A program made the position numbers and the translations under genes. Shown here one piece after another: positions 14,601 to 25,917 of a stretch of 64,000 nucleotides of DNA (positions are counted from its first letter, which is position 1; each line of letters opens with the position of its first letter). Under the pieces are notes generated by a model that saw only the letters and a list, made by a program, of their open reading frames with translations, was not told the origin of the DNA and did not search any database. Source of the DNA: Hirudinaria manillensis (Eukaryota; Annelida; Clitellata; Hirudinida; Hirudinidae); assembly GCA_034509925.1 (NCBI GenBank), contig CM067537.1, positions 6,457,001 to 6,521,000 of the forward strand, read 5' to 3'.

Positions 14601-17600
14601 ACCTTTCAGACCTATATTATGGTATATATAAGGTATTGTATAGGCAATTCGCCTACATAAAGCTTTCACATATAAAAGCTTGCCTAAATTCTACTTCCAA
14701 ATGTCGAAAGGTCTAAAACAACCACCGATCTCCACACTTTATCTATCTAATTTGTCTGAGAAAAAGAAATGCTTTGTTATAGAGGACATATCTTTTGTTC
14801 GTTGTCATTAATTGGGTATCATTTATATGATTCGGATAAGTAAAGATTAATAGATGAATTAAGAATTTTGCCATCAAAAATACTAACATTAAAATAATTT
14901 TCATGCTTTGCTTGGTGAAATCCAGACTTAAGCAATTGCTTTGTTTTACTTAGCTGATAATTGACGTTTAAATGTTTAGATATATGAAACTTGCATAAAG
15001 CTAGCCGGGCGAAAATTACCATTGTTAAAAAGCCTAGATATTACGCAGCCGGGCAATAATCGAAGCAACAACTCAAAATCTAAAACTCAACTATATTTAA
15101 CAATTTACGTCTCATTCGATTCATAATAACCTAAACTTTAACAAAAATTAACTGTCACTCATATTAAACTTTAATCAATACCTCAAATACCACGAACATT
15201 AAGAGTTTACATCTTTAAACCCTTTGAAATGCATTAATAACGGAGTTATCAAACAAACTTTAAATTACAGCAACAATAACTTTGAAATTCATTTATGTCA
15301 TAGATTTCGGCCTAACTAAGCTTTTGATACATTTCCAGTAAATGTAGCAGGCATTAAGTAAGAGTTTTTGAAGAAAAATAATATCGAGTTATTTGAATTT
15401 CAATGAAGGGACGCGATCCATTTTAAGTCTCAAATTAATATATTGAGACGGTTTTCTGGGCCTATTTTTAGATATGTTGTGTATTAATCATATATCTCTC
15501 CAATACCAAACTTTCGGCTCCCAATTTGTTGTGGTTTTAGAGTAAATTGGAAATAACAAATCATCGCAACTTTTGAGAATCGAGTTCGGCGATCAAGTCC
15601 ATTGACTCGGATTTGCGCCCTATAGGCTCTTTTTCTCAATTACGAAAATTATAAAAAAATTAAATTCAAAATAATTTTGGCAATAGGTTAATAATAAGAA
15701 ATATGAATGACAAAGCCGAAGTTGGGACTTCTAAAGTGAATAGTTTTTCTTATAATCTCGTAAATATAAAATGGACGCGAAACTCTAAAAATTCAAAAAC
15801 CTAAAGTTTGATAAAATGTATGACAAACTATCTTCAAAAAGTTCATTTTGCTATCAATAGCAAACTTTTGTGGTAAAAATGAGCAATTTTGCATACGTTC
15901 TTTATAGACGACCCCTGACATGTTTTGAAAACAATTCGTCGGGGACCGGCCTGATAAATTTAAAATATGAAGTTTATTCAAAACTAATATTATATAACTC
16001 AAAATAAAGATTTAATTGTCAGTAATGTTTTTCTAAAATTAAATTTACTTGAAATTTATTATTAACGAAATTAGGAAACATAAACCTTTATTTTCATTCT
16101 CATAATTTTGAAATGTAGGTATATCATTCATCTTAGTACAAATAAGCTTTTGAAATACTTTTCAAAGTACTTAACAAACATTAAATGGGAGTTTTTGGCC
16201 GAAAAGACTAAAATAATAGCGAGTTTTCTGAATTAAATTAAGCGACGCGATTCGTTTTAAGTATCGAATTAATGTATTAAGACGGTTTTCTGACCCCATA
16301 TTCAGACATGTTGTGTCTTAATAATGTATCTCTTCATTACCAAATTTTCGGCTCCAAATATGCTGTGGTTTTAGAGTAAATTAGAAATAACAGATCATCG
16401 CAACTTTTGAGAATCGAGTTCGGCGATCATGTCGAGATTACAGAACGCCTTGTACCGGTCCGCTATAGTTGTGTTGTAGATTTTTTGAAAGGTCTTTGAA
16501 AATGCTATCGAAATAGTAGAGTCAATTTTTCGCACAAACCAGTGTGACAAGTGAGAAGAGCGCCAAACGATGAAAAGAAAAGATCTTAGAATTTATGGTG
16601 CATTTATAATAAGGTTATAGAGCGCCTTGCACAGGGGCGCTAGCATTGTGTTTTACATTTTTTGAAAGGTCTTTGAATGTTCTATTGAAATATTGGAATC
16701 AAAATATGGCACATATCAGAGCGCCATGAAGAAAGCGCTTCAAACGATGAAAAAAGAAGATGTGAGCAGCTGGAGCCAGTTTTAAAACGATTACAGAGCG
16801 CATTGTACCGGTCCGCTATAGTTGTGTTATAGATTTTCTGAAAGGTCTTTGAAAGCTCTATTGAAATATTAGACTCAAATTTTCGCACAAAACAGAATAG
16901 CGAGAGAACAGCACGACGAACGATTGAAAGCGAAGATAGAGAGATGTGAGAGGCTCGTATAATAAGGTTACAGAAAGTGTTACACAGGGGTGCTGTTACT
17001 TGTTTGTAGATTTTCTGAAAGCCCATTGAAGTAGCTATTGAAATGTGTAAATAGAATTTTGACACAAATCAGAGTGACGTGAGGAAAGCGCGTCAAACGA
17101 TGGAAAGAAAAGGTGTGAGCAGTTAAGGAGCAATATTAAAAAAAATTGTAGAGCGCCTTGTACCGGTCCGCTATAGTTGTGTTGTAGATTTTTTGAAAGG
17201 TCTTTGAAAATGCTATCGAAATAGTAGAGTCAATTTTTCGCACAAACCAGTGTGACGAGTGAGAAGAGCGCCAAACGATGAAAAGAAAAGATCTTAGAAT
17301 TTATGGTGCATTTATAATAAGGTTATAGAGCACCTTATACCGGAGCGCCAGCGTTGTATTTTACATTTTCTGGAAGATATTTTAATGTGCTATAAGAATG
17401 CATAAAAAGATTTTTGGCACAAATCATAGTGAGAAGAGGACAGCTTGCCTAACGATGGAATGACCTCATGTGGGTTGCTGGGAAACGTTTTATAATAAGG
17501 TCATAGAGCGTCTTAAACCGATGCCACATAATTGTATCGTATATTTTCTGAAAGGTCTTTCTGCGTTCTTTTAAAATGTATTGATGAATTTTTCGCACAA

Positions 17601-20600
17601 AGTCGGATTTGATTGCGCTGCCTCATTTTGTGACTTTGGTGACTTGCACGACATCAGCCTGCTCAAGCAAAAGATGCTTAACGATAATTTAAAAATTTTT
17701 TCTAACCAAATTATGTCATATTGTAGTGATATGAACTATTTCTGCTATATATCTTTTGTTAAAATTGGAAATATTTGTTAAATTTAGCGCATTCGTTATC
17801 TTCGGTTCGCAATGTAAACAAATTTTAGGGAGCTTTCAGAATTAATTTTGAGGTACTCTGACCGATGGCGAAATGTCGAAACGTATTTTTTTAGAAAGAT
17901 AATTCAATGCAGATTCTGAATTCGTTTGTCGATTTTTCGCACAAAGCTCCGTTTTCCTGGAAATCGGCTTTGAGCATCGGCCACTTGTACTAAATTTCCC
18001 GTTAAATATAAAATTTTTTTATTATGTCCACATAATTTCCGTGAACATTATCTATCAGTTAAAAAAAGAATTTTGGTTCTAGCTCTTTCCGTTCCGGAGA
18101 TATTGGCGTTCAAAAAGTTTGCCGAAAGTTTGCCAACTTCACCGTCGTGATTTCATCAATGAGTCAATGGACACCCTTTCCGTGCTTCAAGTTAACGAGG
18201 AAAATGATTTTAAATTTATGGCTTTCACTTAATTTTTTTTTAAGAAGAAAACTTGAATTATTAAATATTAATTATTTCAAAAACACAAAACAAATTATTA
18301 ATTATTAATCCTATTTGCCTATTTGCTATTTTAAGTTTATATGCATTATCACGAACTCCAGGAATACACGATATCAGTGTGTACGTATGGCGTATCAAAT
18401 GTTACATAGTCTCAGATGTTACCTCAATCAGATAAACAAATCAAATCCTTGAATTATATTTTACAAATTCCTTATAATTTTATACATAGAGACAGTATCT
18501 CTTTTGAATATCTTTTCCTAGATCAAAATCAGATACCCTCTGAGTTCATCAGATGGCGTTTGCGTGCCTTTGTGATGTTGTGATCTCAGTTGTTAATTAC
18601 ATCATCATATAAAACAATTATTAACTATTATTTTAATTATAATTATGTTGACATATAATAACATATTCCTTATTTAAATTCAATTATTTCATTATATTAA
18701 CACATAATAACCTATAATAACATTTTCAATTATAATATTATAGTTATAATATGTTTTTAACGAAAACAAAGACAATAGTTTATATAATGTATATTACATA
18801 AATAATAGCCACGTGAATAATAATTTTATTTAACCTAATAATTAATGATGCATTTATTAGTCATCATTTTGTTGCAATAATAATTTGTCTCCTGGAAATT
18901 GCAACTATTTGCACTAGGTATTGACTTTTTTGAGGCCACTTTGACTACGATGACGACTCTCATGACTTTTGACGATGACGACTACGACGATGATCATGAC
19001 GTTTGACGATGATGACGACGACGATGATCATGACTTGTGACGATGATGATCATGACGTTTGACGATGCCGACGATGGCAATGAAGAACGCGGAAGACCAA
19101 AAACGATTTTTTAAAAATAATGACGTTTTCACACGAATATTTCCGTGTGAAATCTATTTACAACTTTGTTTATTTATGTTTACCTTGGCAAAGATCTATA
19201 AATAGGATCGGGCAAACAGGCTAATTTTACTATAAACAAGTTTTGAAATTATATGACAATTGTTTTTAATTAAAATCAGATAAATTATTTCAAGTAACGA
19301 CGAAATAATTAAAACAACTATAATAAATGTAATTATTATTACAATATTATTTACTATTTTTAATTATTAATATTTTGATTAAAATAGTAATCATTAATGA
19401 TGCATTATTTATACTGAAAATTAAAATTAAATTAAAACTATTAACTTCGAGGATTGATTATAAATAATAATATTAATAATAATAAATATTATTTATATCA
19501 TTTATAAATTTTATATTATTTATAAATATTTTATAATTATTAATAATTATTTTAATGAAATTATTAATTGTAATCAATTAATTGTGAATAATTATTATTT
19601 ATTATAATAAAAAAAGAATGATTATTATATATTATGATTAATTATTGTTATTATAGCATAATTATATAAAATTACAAGGGATGCTAACATTGATATCCTG
19701 GTGATCTGTAAACTGGAGTCCAAAATAATCAGTTTCCACGAGGTCCATGTAATTGAATACCTTCTGATATAAGACGCTGCCATAAGCTCTTTTCTGAATT
19801 AAAAAATGTATTTGCGTGTTAATTGTTAGTTATAATAAGTGATATATAAAATAAAATAATATAATATAATATAATATAATATAATATAATATAATATAAT
19901 ATAATATAATATAATATAATATAATATAATATAATATAATATAATATAATATAATATAATATAATATAATATAATATAATATAATATAATATAATATAAT
20001 ATAATATAATATAATATAATATAATATAATATAATATAATATAATATAATATAATATAATATAATATAATATAATATAATATAATATAATATAATATAAT
20101 AATATAACATAATAATTAGTAACTCTTGTAATTATTAATATATCACTTATTAATAATAATATTATTATTATTATATATTATTATTAAATACATTTTAATA
20201 TATTGAAATAATAAATATAGTATAATATATTAATAGATATTACTAGTAAAATTGACTCAATAGACAATTATTTAAATTTATTTAAATGAGCAAATATTGC
20301 GAAGGGTTTGGGAGACATTCCTTAAAGGGATTTTGTTTCAATTTTAGTTTTCTAAATTAAATTAAATTTTAAAAAATCATGAATGCATGGGATTCCAACG
20401 TAATGAATAATTAATAAAATGAATAATTAATTAATTGTGAATAATTAATTAATTGTGAATAATTAATTAATTGTGAATAATTAATTAATTGTGAATAATT
20501 AATTAATTAATAAACGCGTTCCTCCCACGCCGTTAGATTCTCGTTTGATGTGACAACTGTTGTCATGCAAACAAGTTCATTAAGACAGGTGGTGATGACC

Positions 20601-23600
20601 CACTACAGGTGAAAGTGAACGGTTGAGGCAAAAATACCATACTCTAAATTTAGGGTGGACTGTTTTTTATATATTGAATTATTTTATAAATGATTTATTT
20701 TTAAAAGTCGGAAATCGAAAGAAAAATAAATCTTTTTTTAAAGAATTCAATGTATATATCACTCTATATACAAGTACGTTTATCAAAGGCCCTTGCACCT
20801 TCATACCTGTACACCTCTCAATACAGGTAAAACCACTGTGATGTGTGTGTGTGATGTATATCAACCTTTGAACTTACAGCCATTGAAGACTGGAAAACCA
20901 GACTTCAAAGATGGCGCAGATAGAAGTGGTCATTGATGTTTATAATAATATAAAATAATAAGTATTTGGAAATAATTTATAGCTTTTAAGACATTGATTT
21001 GGTGTGGAACATAATGTTATAATTGTATTGCTTTTGATTTTAAAAAAAAATTACAATAATAATGACAGAAATATTGGTAAAAATAATTGTTACTATTTAT
21101 TCAATATTTACAAAAAAATAATTAAAAAAACTAACTATGATTTATTTAACAAAATTAATACTTTCCGATCAAATACTTGTAATAATAACAATCATTACAA
21201 TAGTATAATAATTACGACATTATAATTATTATAATTACAATAATTTCAATTATTTAATCATGATCATCGTCGTCGTCGTCATCATCATCATCATCATCGT
21301 CATCATCGTCATCATCGTCATCATCATCGTCATCATCGTCATCGTCATCATCATCATAATGTCTTCCAAGTGAATTAAAAGACATCTTTGAAATGCTTTG
21401 AAACTGCAACCTCAGGGAGTTTCTAAACATTCCCGACTTTATTTCCTTTTTGAAGCCCACAAAAAGTTTTTTGGAGTTTTTGTTGAAATTTAATTTAATT
21501 TTTAATTTAAAATAATATTTTTTTGTCTTTAAATTTTAAATAATAACGAGAGAATTAATAATATTATTTATTATTATTATCATTATTAAATATAAATGTT
21601 CTGTTGGATTATTGTTTAATACCATGTTTAATATTGATATTTATTGATATTATAGTTACTTACCATATTAATTACGTTAATAATAATAGTTAATAAATAT
21701 AGTTAATAAAAGTAATAAATGTAATATAGTAAATATAGTAATAAATGTTAATAAACCTTAATTTGTAATCTTACATTTTACTTCCTATCATGAAAATCAA
21801 AATAAATCGTTGAAATGTTAAGAACAAACGTTGAACATTTTCAAACACAAATTATCAACGTAAAATGCTAATTGGTCGCTGAATCACTGGGATTCGTGAA
21901 TTGAAGAATTAATTACGTAACCCTTTCCAAAGAACAGCAACATTCTCCTTTCCGGGAGAGACTCCGGGAAACGCTGAATGAAAAGGAATCTTGAAAAGGA
22001 GTGAATGTACCAATGAATGAATGAATGAATGAATACCAATTGGAGAGTGGGAGAGTGATTGCATGGAGTGAACGAATGAACGAACAATCTTAATGAATGA
22101 ATAAAGACGAATTAATTACAATTTCATTATTCTTGACCAGGGTTTATCTGCAACCAGTCATCGCTTAGACATGCAGAACGAGACTGGATAAGAACAAATG
22201 AAAAACAAAAGAAAATTATTGGATAAATTTGCAAAGTGACCGCACGATTGAACAACCTTTTGAATTATTGCGTTATCTCAGTAATGAGTCCTTACTGGGT
22301 GGTCCGACAACAAATCAATGAACCGTGACCGCGTCAAACTTGTCCAATTCTGAACTTATTAAGTATGGATTGCTTAAGATGGATGTCATGATTAGAACCC
22401 GAAGTTAAGAATGACGAATCATGATGATGATGATAATGATGATAACAAATTGACGACGACGACGACGATGGCGAAGGAAATGATGAAGATGAAGATGGCG
22501 GTGCTGCTACCGGGATGATGATAAACACGACTGTGGTCGTTACCCAACATGAATTGCTTTAAAAATAATAAACTTATAATAAACTTTGTTCACGCGTTTG
22601 AGTTTAAACTTTTTGAAATGTTGAAATGTGTGACATGTATAAATTCAAAATACAACTTATTTAATTAATTAATTAATTATAATAATTTTTAAAATATATA
22701 GTAGTAGAAATGATTATAGTCACGACCTAGAAAGATTCTAAAAATAGGCTGGCCAATCAATCGCACCTTCTCGGAAACAACGAATGTTAATTAGCATTGA
22801 AATGTAAACAGAGCGGATGAATCATGCGTGGTGAACACATGAATAATTAATCAGGACGGCTGGATGTGCGAGCCGGTGTCCAATGACTGGAAATGAACAG
22901 TTGTTGCATATTGATGAAGTTCAACCAAAGGTCAAAGTAGGTGAAGACGTCGATGATGATAAATGATGATGATGATGATGATGATGACGACGACGATGAC
23001 GACAACGATGACGACAACGACGACGACGATGATGATGATGATAATGATGACTTTGACGACGACTACGACTGATGAATATTCTCATGATAACGTCATGGCG
23101 GTGCCTCTAAGACCCTCGGCTTCTCATTGGTGGAATTCCAGTGACGTGAGCAGGAGTGTCAGAAAAATTCAAAATTTTCAGCACTTTCATGGCAATGAAT
23201 AGAGAAGTCTATCGGTACGTAGTGATAAGCGAAAACCTGTATCATTATCAAGAAACGTCCGGCTACTATAATCACAACCACCAAAGTTTTGGTGGCATTG
23301 AAATTGTTCCAAATGAAGAAGATTTGATGAAGTAAGCGATGTAACTTCCTTGTAATGAAGTTAGAAATTGCTTCCATACAACTGCTGACGGCGATGATGA
23401 TGATAATGTTGATGCCGATGATGAGGATGATGACGAAGCGGATGGCGAATGTAGTGGCTATTCGACAATTTCCTATAATTATAATGATGAACTGCAATAA
23501 TGTTCAAAATGATCTGAGTGACCGTTATTCTGCAGCGGAAGTTTTAAAGGGACATTACTGTCATTAGGACGACAACGATGATGATAGTGATACTGACCTC

Positions 23601-25917
23601 GATGATGGTGATGATGATGATGATGATAGTGATACTGACCTCGAAAGTCAAATCATCGACCAGAAGTGATCATCAGGTCAAGATCATTAAGAAACTCGAT
23701 TACTCGTGGGAACTTCAAACTACGAGATGAGGTGATGATGATGATGAAGATGAAGTTGAAGTTGTGGGAGACTCGTTATTCGATATTCAATAAGTTATAT
23801 AATTAATAATCACCAAGTTGTATAAAAAAATTAACTCATTCATTCATTCATTCATTCGCTCCTTTGTAGCAATTCACTCAATCAATCCGTGGTTTCGAAA
23901 CCAACCTCTGGGAGATGTTGAAGAAGATTGGAAAATATATAATTACATTTAACCAGTAAACTCTGTTCCAAATACAAAGTTAAAGAACAGCTATAATTTA
24001 TTATAAACATATTATAATAACAACAACAAAACAAAATACAACAGCAACATCAACATTTGATGCAACAGCGGACCTTCAAGTTATTAACTGTTCATACGAG
24101 TTCCTAATTAAGACAAGAGGAGAATCCCTAAAAATAACGTAATTTATTAATTTATAATAAAGTTAATTAATATATAATTACAATAAAACAATAATAATAA
24201 TAATAATAATTCCCGCTGTTACAATTTAAACGGTAATTGCTACGACTTTCCACTTCATTCTTATCGAAATTACCATGACAACAACCTTCCTCATTTGCAT
24301 AGGGCCAAAGGTTATGAGGTCACTGCATAACATTACCATTATTATTATTATTTTATTATTATTAAGTTAATATAACTAATCATTATAATATAACGCATAA
24401 TTAATAATTATAATCAGAGATTGTTGAAGGGCGATTGAAAAGTTATGAAAATAAATTAAGATCTTCACAGGTACTAAAAATAAACATTTGTTGACAAGTT
24501 CAAGTTGAAAATGTCACGTGATTGGTCGCTGGTGCGGTGCCATTGAAATCAATTATTATTTTAAATTATATTTCGTCCATTTAATGGACTCTCACAGTTT
24601 AAGTAGCCATATTGAAATTTATTTATTTATTTATTTATTTATTCATTTTATTTTCGTGTTTATTAATTTTTGATTATGAGTTTTATTTTGATTTAAAATT
24701 ACATCAACGACAGTTTTATTATGCAATAATCAGAATGTCACCGGTTTATATCAGTTATTAACTGTATTAAAGTATAATTTAAGCAGTAATATTAATAATA
24801 TCACAGATATAACTTATGCAATGTGCAATGTTTATAACGTAACATTGTATAATAATATTGTTCATGCCAATCGTTCATGAAACGTTTAATGTGCAAAAAT
24901 TATAATATAAAAAATAAAAATTAATTAAGTTGAGGCAGTTTAAAAATCCAAGATTCATGTCCTGGTGACGTAAGTGATGACGTCATTTCGTCAGTGGACC
25001 GTTGAAATCTCGTATAAGTTTCGTGGCCATGGCAACCAATCCTGGGAACGCAAGTTCCAATCTCTCCGAATAAATTTATTTAGATATATAAATGCGTAGA
25101 AATGCATCACGAAATATCTAAATTATAATTTACAATTATTTAAACTTTAATTTATAAGTTAATCGTTTAAAATAAAAAATTATAATTATACGATTAAATA
25201 TAGATTGTGTTTATGTAGAGAACTTCAGTTTTTTTCAGACATCATATGTCTTTAAATCAACGATAGGCTGTCATCTTGCATCCTGGCAATTGTTGGAAAA
25301 CATTTTTGATCTCTTTGAAATAACAAGGAATTGTTTGCATATTTTTCTCCTAATAACTATATTTATCGATGACATTCATCTTAATCTCAAAATAAAAGTT
25401 ATCGTCATCATCATCATCACCTAAGCCTTTAATCCAGGCATTGCAATCCTTTCAAGACAAATCCGTGTTGGAAAATGTTGAGCAACAAATGAAATGTTCA
25501 TAATTTGAATATTATTATTACACCAATTTTACGTCAATTCATTATTTACATTTACATTATTTATCGATTAATGCATCTATCACAAAAGAGAATTAAAAAC
25601 AGATTAAACCAAATTAAACAGAATTTAAATAAAGATGTTTAAAACTAATTAACAATGCTAATTATTAATTTATAGCAATGCATTAACTGTCTCATATCAG
25701 CATATTTAAATATTCAAATTCATGTCTTCAATGAATAGAAAATGGGCAAGAGAAGAAAATGAGTTCAAAAACCTACCGGAACTTCGAAATCCACCTGGTT
25801 CCCATCCAGGAGTAGGACGTGGCAGATGATGGCGGATCCCTGCTTTCCATGTCCACTGGACTGATCCTGACCGGGTACATTCCACCTCCCACTAAACAAC
25901 CTCATGAATCGACTCAT
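801..25917 (-). CDS. EPB41L5-like (yurt): Yurt/EPB41L5-type FERM protein, 14 coding exons, complete
   Basis: Band 4.1-family protein; relatives act at the membrane cortex as Crumbs-binding regulators of epithelial polarity. Exons on the minus strand: 25917-25777, 19793-19689, 12397-12340, 11998-11914, 10472-10375, 10116-9996, 7926-7839, 6580-6492, 6132-6063, 5420-5251, 3737-3516, 3001-2452, 1788-1611, 1327-801. All join in phase and sum to about 833 aa. The FERM domain (about residues 30-341) shows family landmarks: [82 protein letters not shown] and GSRFRYSG. A FERM-adjacent segment follows ([15 protein letters not shown]). The tail is disordered, with a poly-Gln run near residue 460 and a C-terminus ending TTEV, a class I PDZ ligand. 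ATG at 25917 is chosen because the exon reads MSRFMRLF then [10 protein letters not shown]. Acceptors at 11998 and 1788 and the donor at 10375 are chosen by phase. Family is firm; Yurt versus other 4.1-like paralogues is inferred. Confidence 0.9.
3840..3930. repeat. (ATT)n/(AAC)n trinucleotide microsatellite
   Basis: Interrupted runs of ATT and AAC/AAT triplets in the Yurt intron between exons 3737-3516 and 5420-5251. Confidence 0.85.
4681..4800. repeat. AT-rich minisatellite
   Basis: Repeated units of the type ATTAATATTCATTAATATAA, several imperfect copies, inside a Yurt intron. Confidence 0.75.
5086..5246. repeat. (ATCC)n tetranucleotide microsatellite beside a splice donor
   Basis: Almost pure CATC repeat of about 160 bp with rare interruptions (5161, 5221). 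It ends a few bases from the donor of the FERM exon 5420-5251, so in the transcript the intron starts with GTAAGG and runs almost at once into (GGAT)n. The open frames read through it (SIHP or DGWM repeats) are artefacts of a 4-bp unit. Confidence 0.97.
5573..5615. repeat. (ATT)n microsatellite
   Basis: About 14 ATT triplets in the Yurt intron between exons 6132-6063 and 5420-5251. Confidence 0.9.
8226..8283. repeat. (ATT)n microsatellite
   Basis: ATT triplets with scattered ACT variants in the Yurt intron that also carries the hAT element. Confidence 0.85.
8404..8705. repeat. GAT/GTT trinucleotide-rich tract flanking the hAT element
   Basis: (GAT)n with GTT/GAC variants. The hAT insertion has used ATGATGAT within this tract as its target. 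Long Ile/Asn/Met/Leu-rich open frames here are low-complexity artefacts. Confidence 0.85.
8706..9867 (-). mobile_element. hAT-superfamily DNA transposon, internally deleted, 1,162 bp
   Basis: The ends are inverted: TAGTGAACGACCGGGG at the left and, reverse-complemented, TAGTGATCGACCGGGG at the right (one mismatch in 16). Each end is flanked by ATGATGAT (8698-8705 and 9868-9875), the 8-bp duplication expected of hAT; because the flanks are GAT repeats, the exact register is slightly ambiguous. Both subterminal zones (8711-8850 and 9725-9860) are packed with CCCCGG motifs. The interior holds the C-terminal dimerisation region of a hAT transposase on the minus strand, broken by one stop. Much of a full transposase is missing, so the copy is presumably non-autonomous. 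It lies in a Yurt intron between exons 10116-9996 and 7926-7839. Confidence 0.88.
8902..9351 (-). pseudogene. hAT transposase C-terminal (dimerisation) fragment
   Basis: Reading the minus strand from 9351, the frame contains [17 protein letters not shown], then a TAG stop at 9132-9130, then continues in the same frame with [32 protein letters not shown] and a stop at 8904-8902. The W-K...P-x-L-A, S-S-S-x-S-E-R-x-F and R-x-x-L-x-P-x-x-V-E-x-L-V-F pattern is the hAT C-terminal dimerisation domain. The N-terminal BED finger and RNase-H-like core are absent. Decayed transposase remnant. Confidence 0.85.
11038..11137. repeat. (GAT/GAC)n microsatellite
   Basis: About 100 bp of GATGAC-type triplets in the Yurt intron between exons 11998-11914 and 10472-10375. 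Confidence 0.9.
12608..14313 (+). repeat. Left inverted arm of the fold-back element
   Basis: Matches the reverse complement of 16435-18149 with only scattered differences and small indels (1,706 versus 1,715 bp). Inner break: the left continues TCTTTTTAAAACTG while the right, reverse-complemented, continues TCTCGACATGATCG. Confidence 0.93.
13150..14660 (+). repeat. ~176-bp tandem monomers with four-monomer higher-order periodicity
   Basis: The landmark TTTGTGCGAAAAAT (and variants) recurs near 13150, 13330, 13503, 13680, 13855, 14033, 14210, 14385 and 14556, a mean step of about 176 bp. Each unit also carries AAGACCTTTCAGAAAATCTA and a CGGACCGGTACAAGGCGCTC-like block. Units four steps apart are much more alike than neighbours (13503 with 14210; 13680 with 14385; 13855 with 14556), giving a ~705-bp higher-order unit. 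The last two monomers lie inside the centre, beyond the inverted arm. Confidence 0.85.
15330..16434 (+). repeat. Diverged direct duplication in the fold-back centre
   Basis: 15370-15598 and 16205-16434 are direct copies about 832 bp apart. Both contain GACGGTTTTCTG, a TGTGGTTTTAGAGTAAATT block, and AACTTTTGAGAATCGAGTTC followed by GGCGATCA. They differ at many positions, so they are older than the near-identical arms. Confidence 0.8.
16435..18149 (-). repeat. Right inverted arm of the fold-back element
   Basis: Inverted copy of 12608-14313. Ends with CCGTCGTG at 18149, followed by the ATTTCAT duplication. Confidence 0.93.
18930..19090. repeat. GATGAC/GACGATG-rich tract
   Basis: Imperfect GAC/GAT triplets with interspersed TCATGACGTTTGACGATG units in a Yurt intron. 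Confidence 0.7.
19856..20104. repeat. (TAATA)n pentanucleotide satellite, ~50 uninterrupted units
   Basis: Essentially perfect ATAAT repeat for about 250 bp, in the Yurt intron 24 bp-scale upstream side of exon 19793-19689. The 94-codon Tyr/Ile/Leu frame on the minus strand is an artefact of the repeat. Confidence 0.98.
20421..20512. repeat. 18-bp minisatellite
   Basis: Unit GAATAATTAATTAATTGT repeated about five times in tandem in a Yurt intron. Confidence 0.9.
21262..21358. repeat. (CAT/CGT)n microsatellite
   Basis: About 30 CAT/CGT triplets. On the minus strand they read as a run of Asp codons, but no splice context or homology supports coding. Confidence 0.95.
22963..23075. repeat. (GAT/GAC)n microsatellite
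   Basis: GATGACGAC triplet tract in the first Yurt intron. More GAT tracts follow at 23394-23440 and 23575-23640. Confidence 0.9.

Larger units (their letters stand above)
12608..18149. mobile_element. Fold-back (long-inverted-repeat) DNA element, 5,542 bp
   Basis: Two nearly identical inverted arms (12608-14313 and 16435-18149, about 1.7 kb each) flank a 2.1 kb centre. The termini read CACGACGGTGAAGTTGGC inward from both sides. ATTTCAT occurs immediately outside each end (12601-12607 and 18150-18156), a likely 7-bp target-site duplication; because the bases next to the ends are AT/TCA, 5- or 3-bp registers are also possible. No open frame longer than 127 codons and no transposase domain is visible, so it is non-autonomous. 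The 127-codon frames at 13683-14066 (+) and 16682-17065 (-) translate identically, showing how little the arms differ. Both are read from ~176-bp satellite-like monomers. The element sits in the Yurt intron between exons 19793-19689 and 12397-12340. Superfamily not assigned. Confidence 0.92.

Noticed and set aside
19826..20110. 94-codon Tyr/Ile/Leu-rich frame
   Set aside because: Product of a 5-bp repeat without stop codons in that frame.
21254..21460. Poly-Asp protein on the minus strand
   Set aside because: Trinucleotide repeat in a Yurt intron; no splice context.
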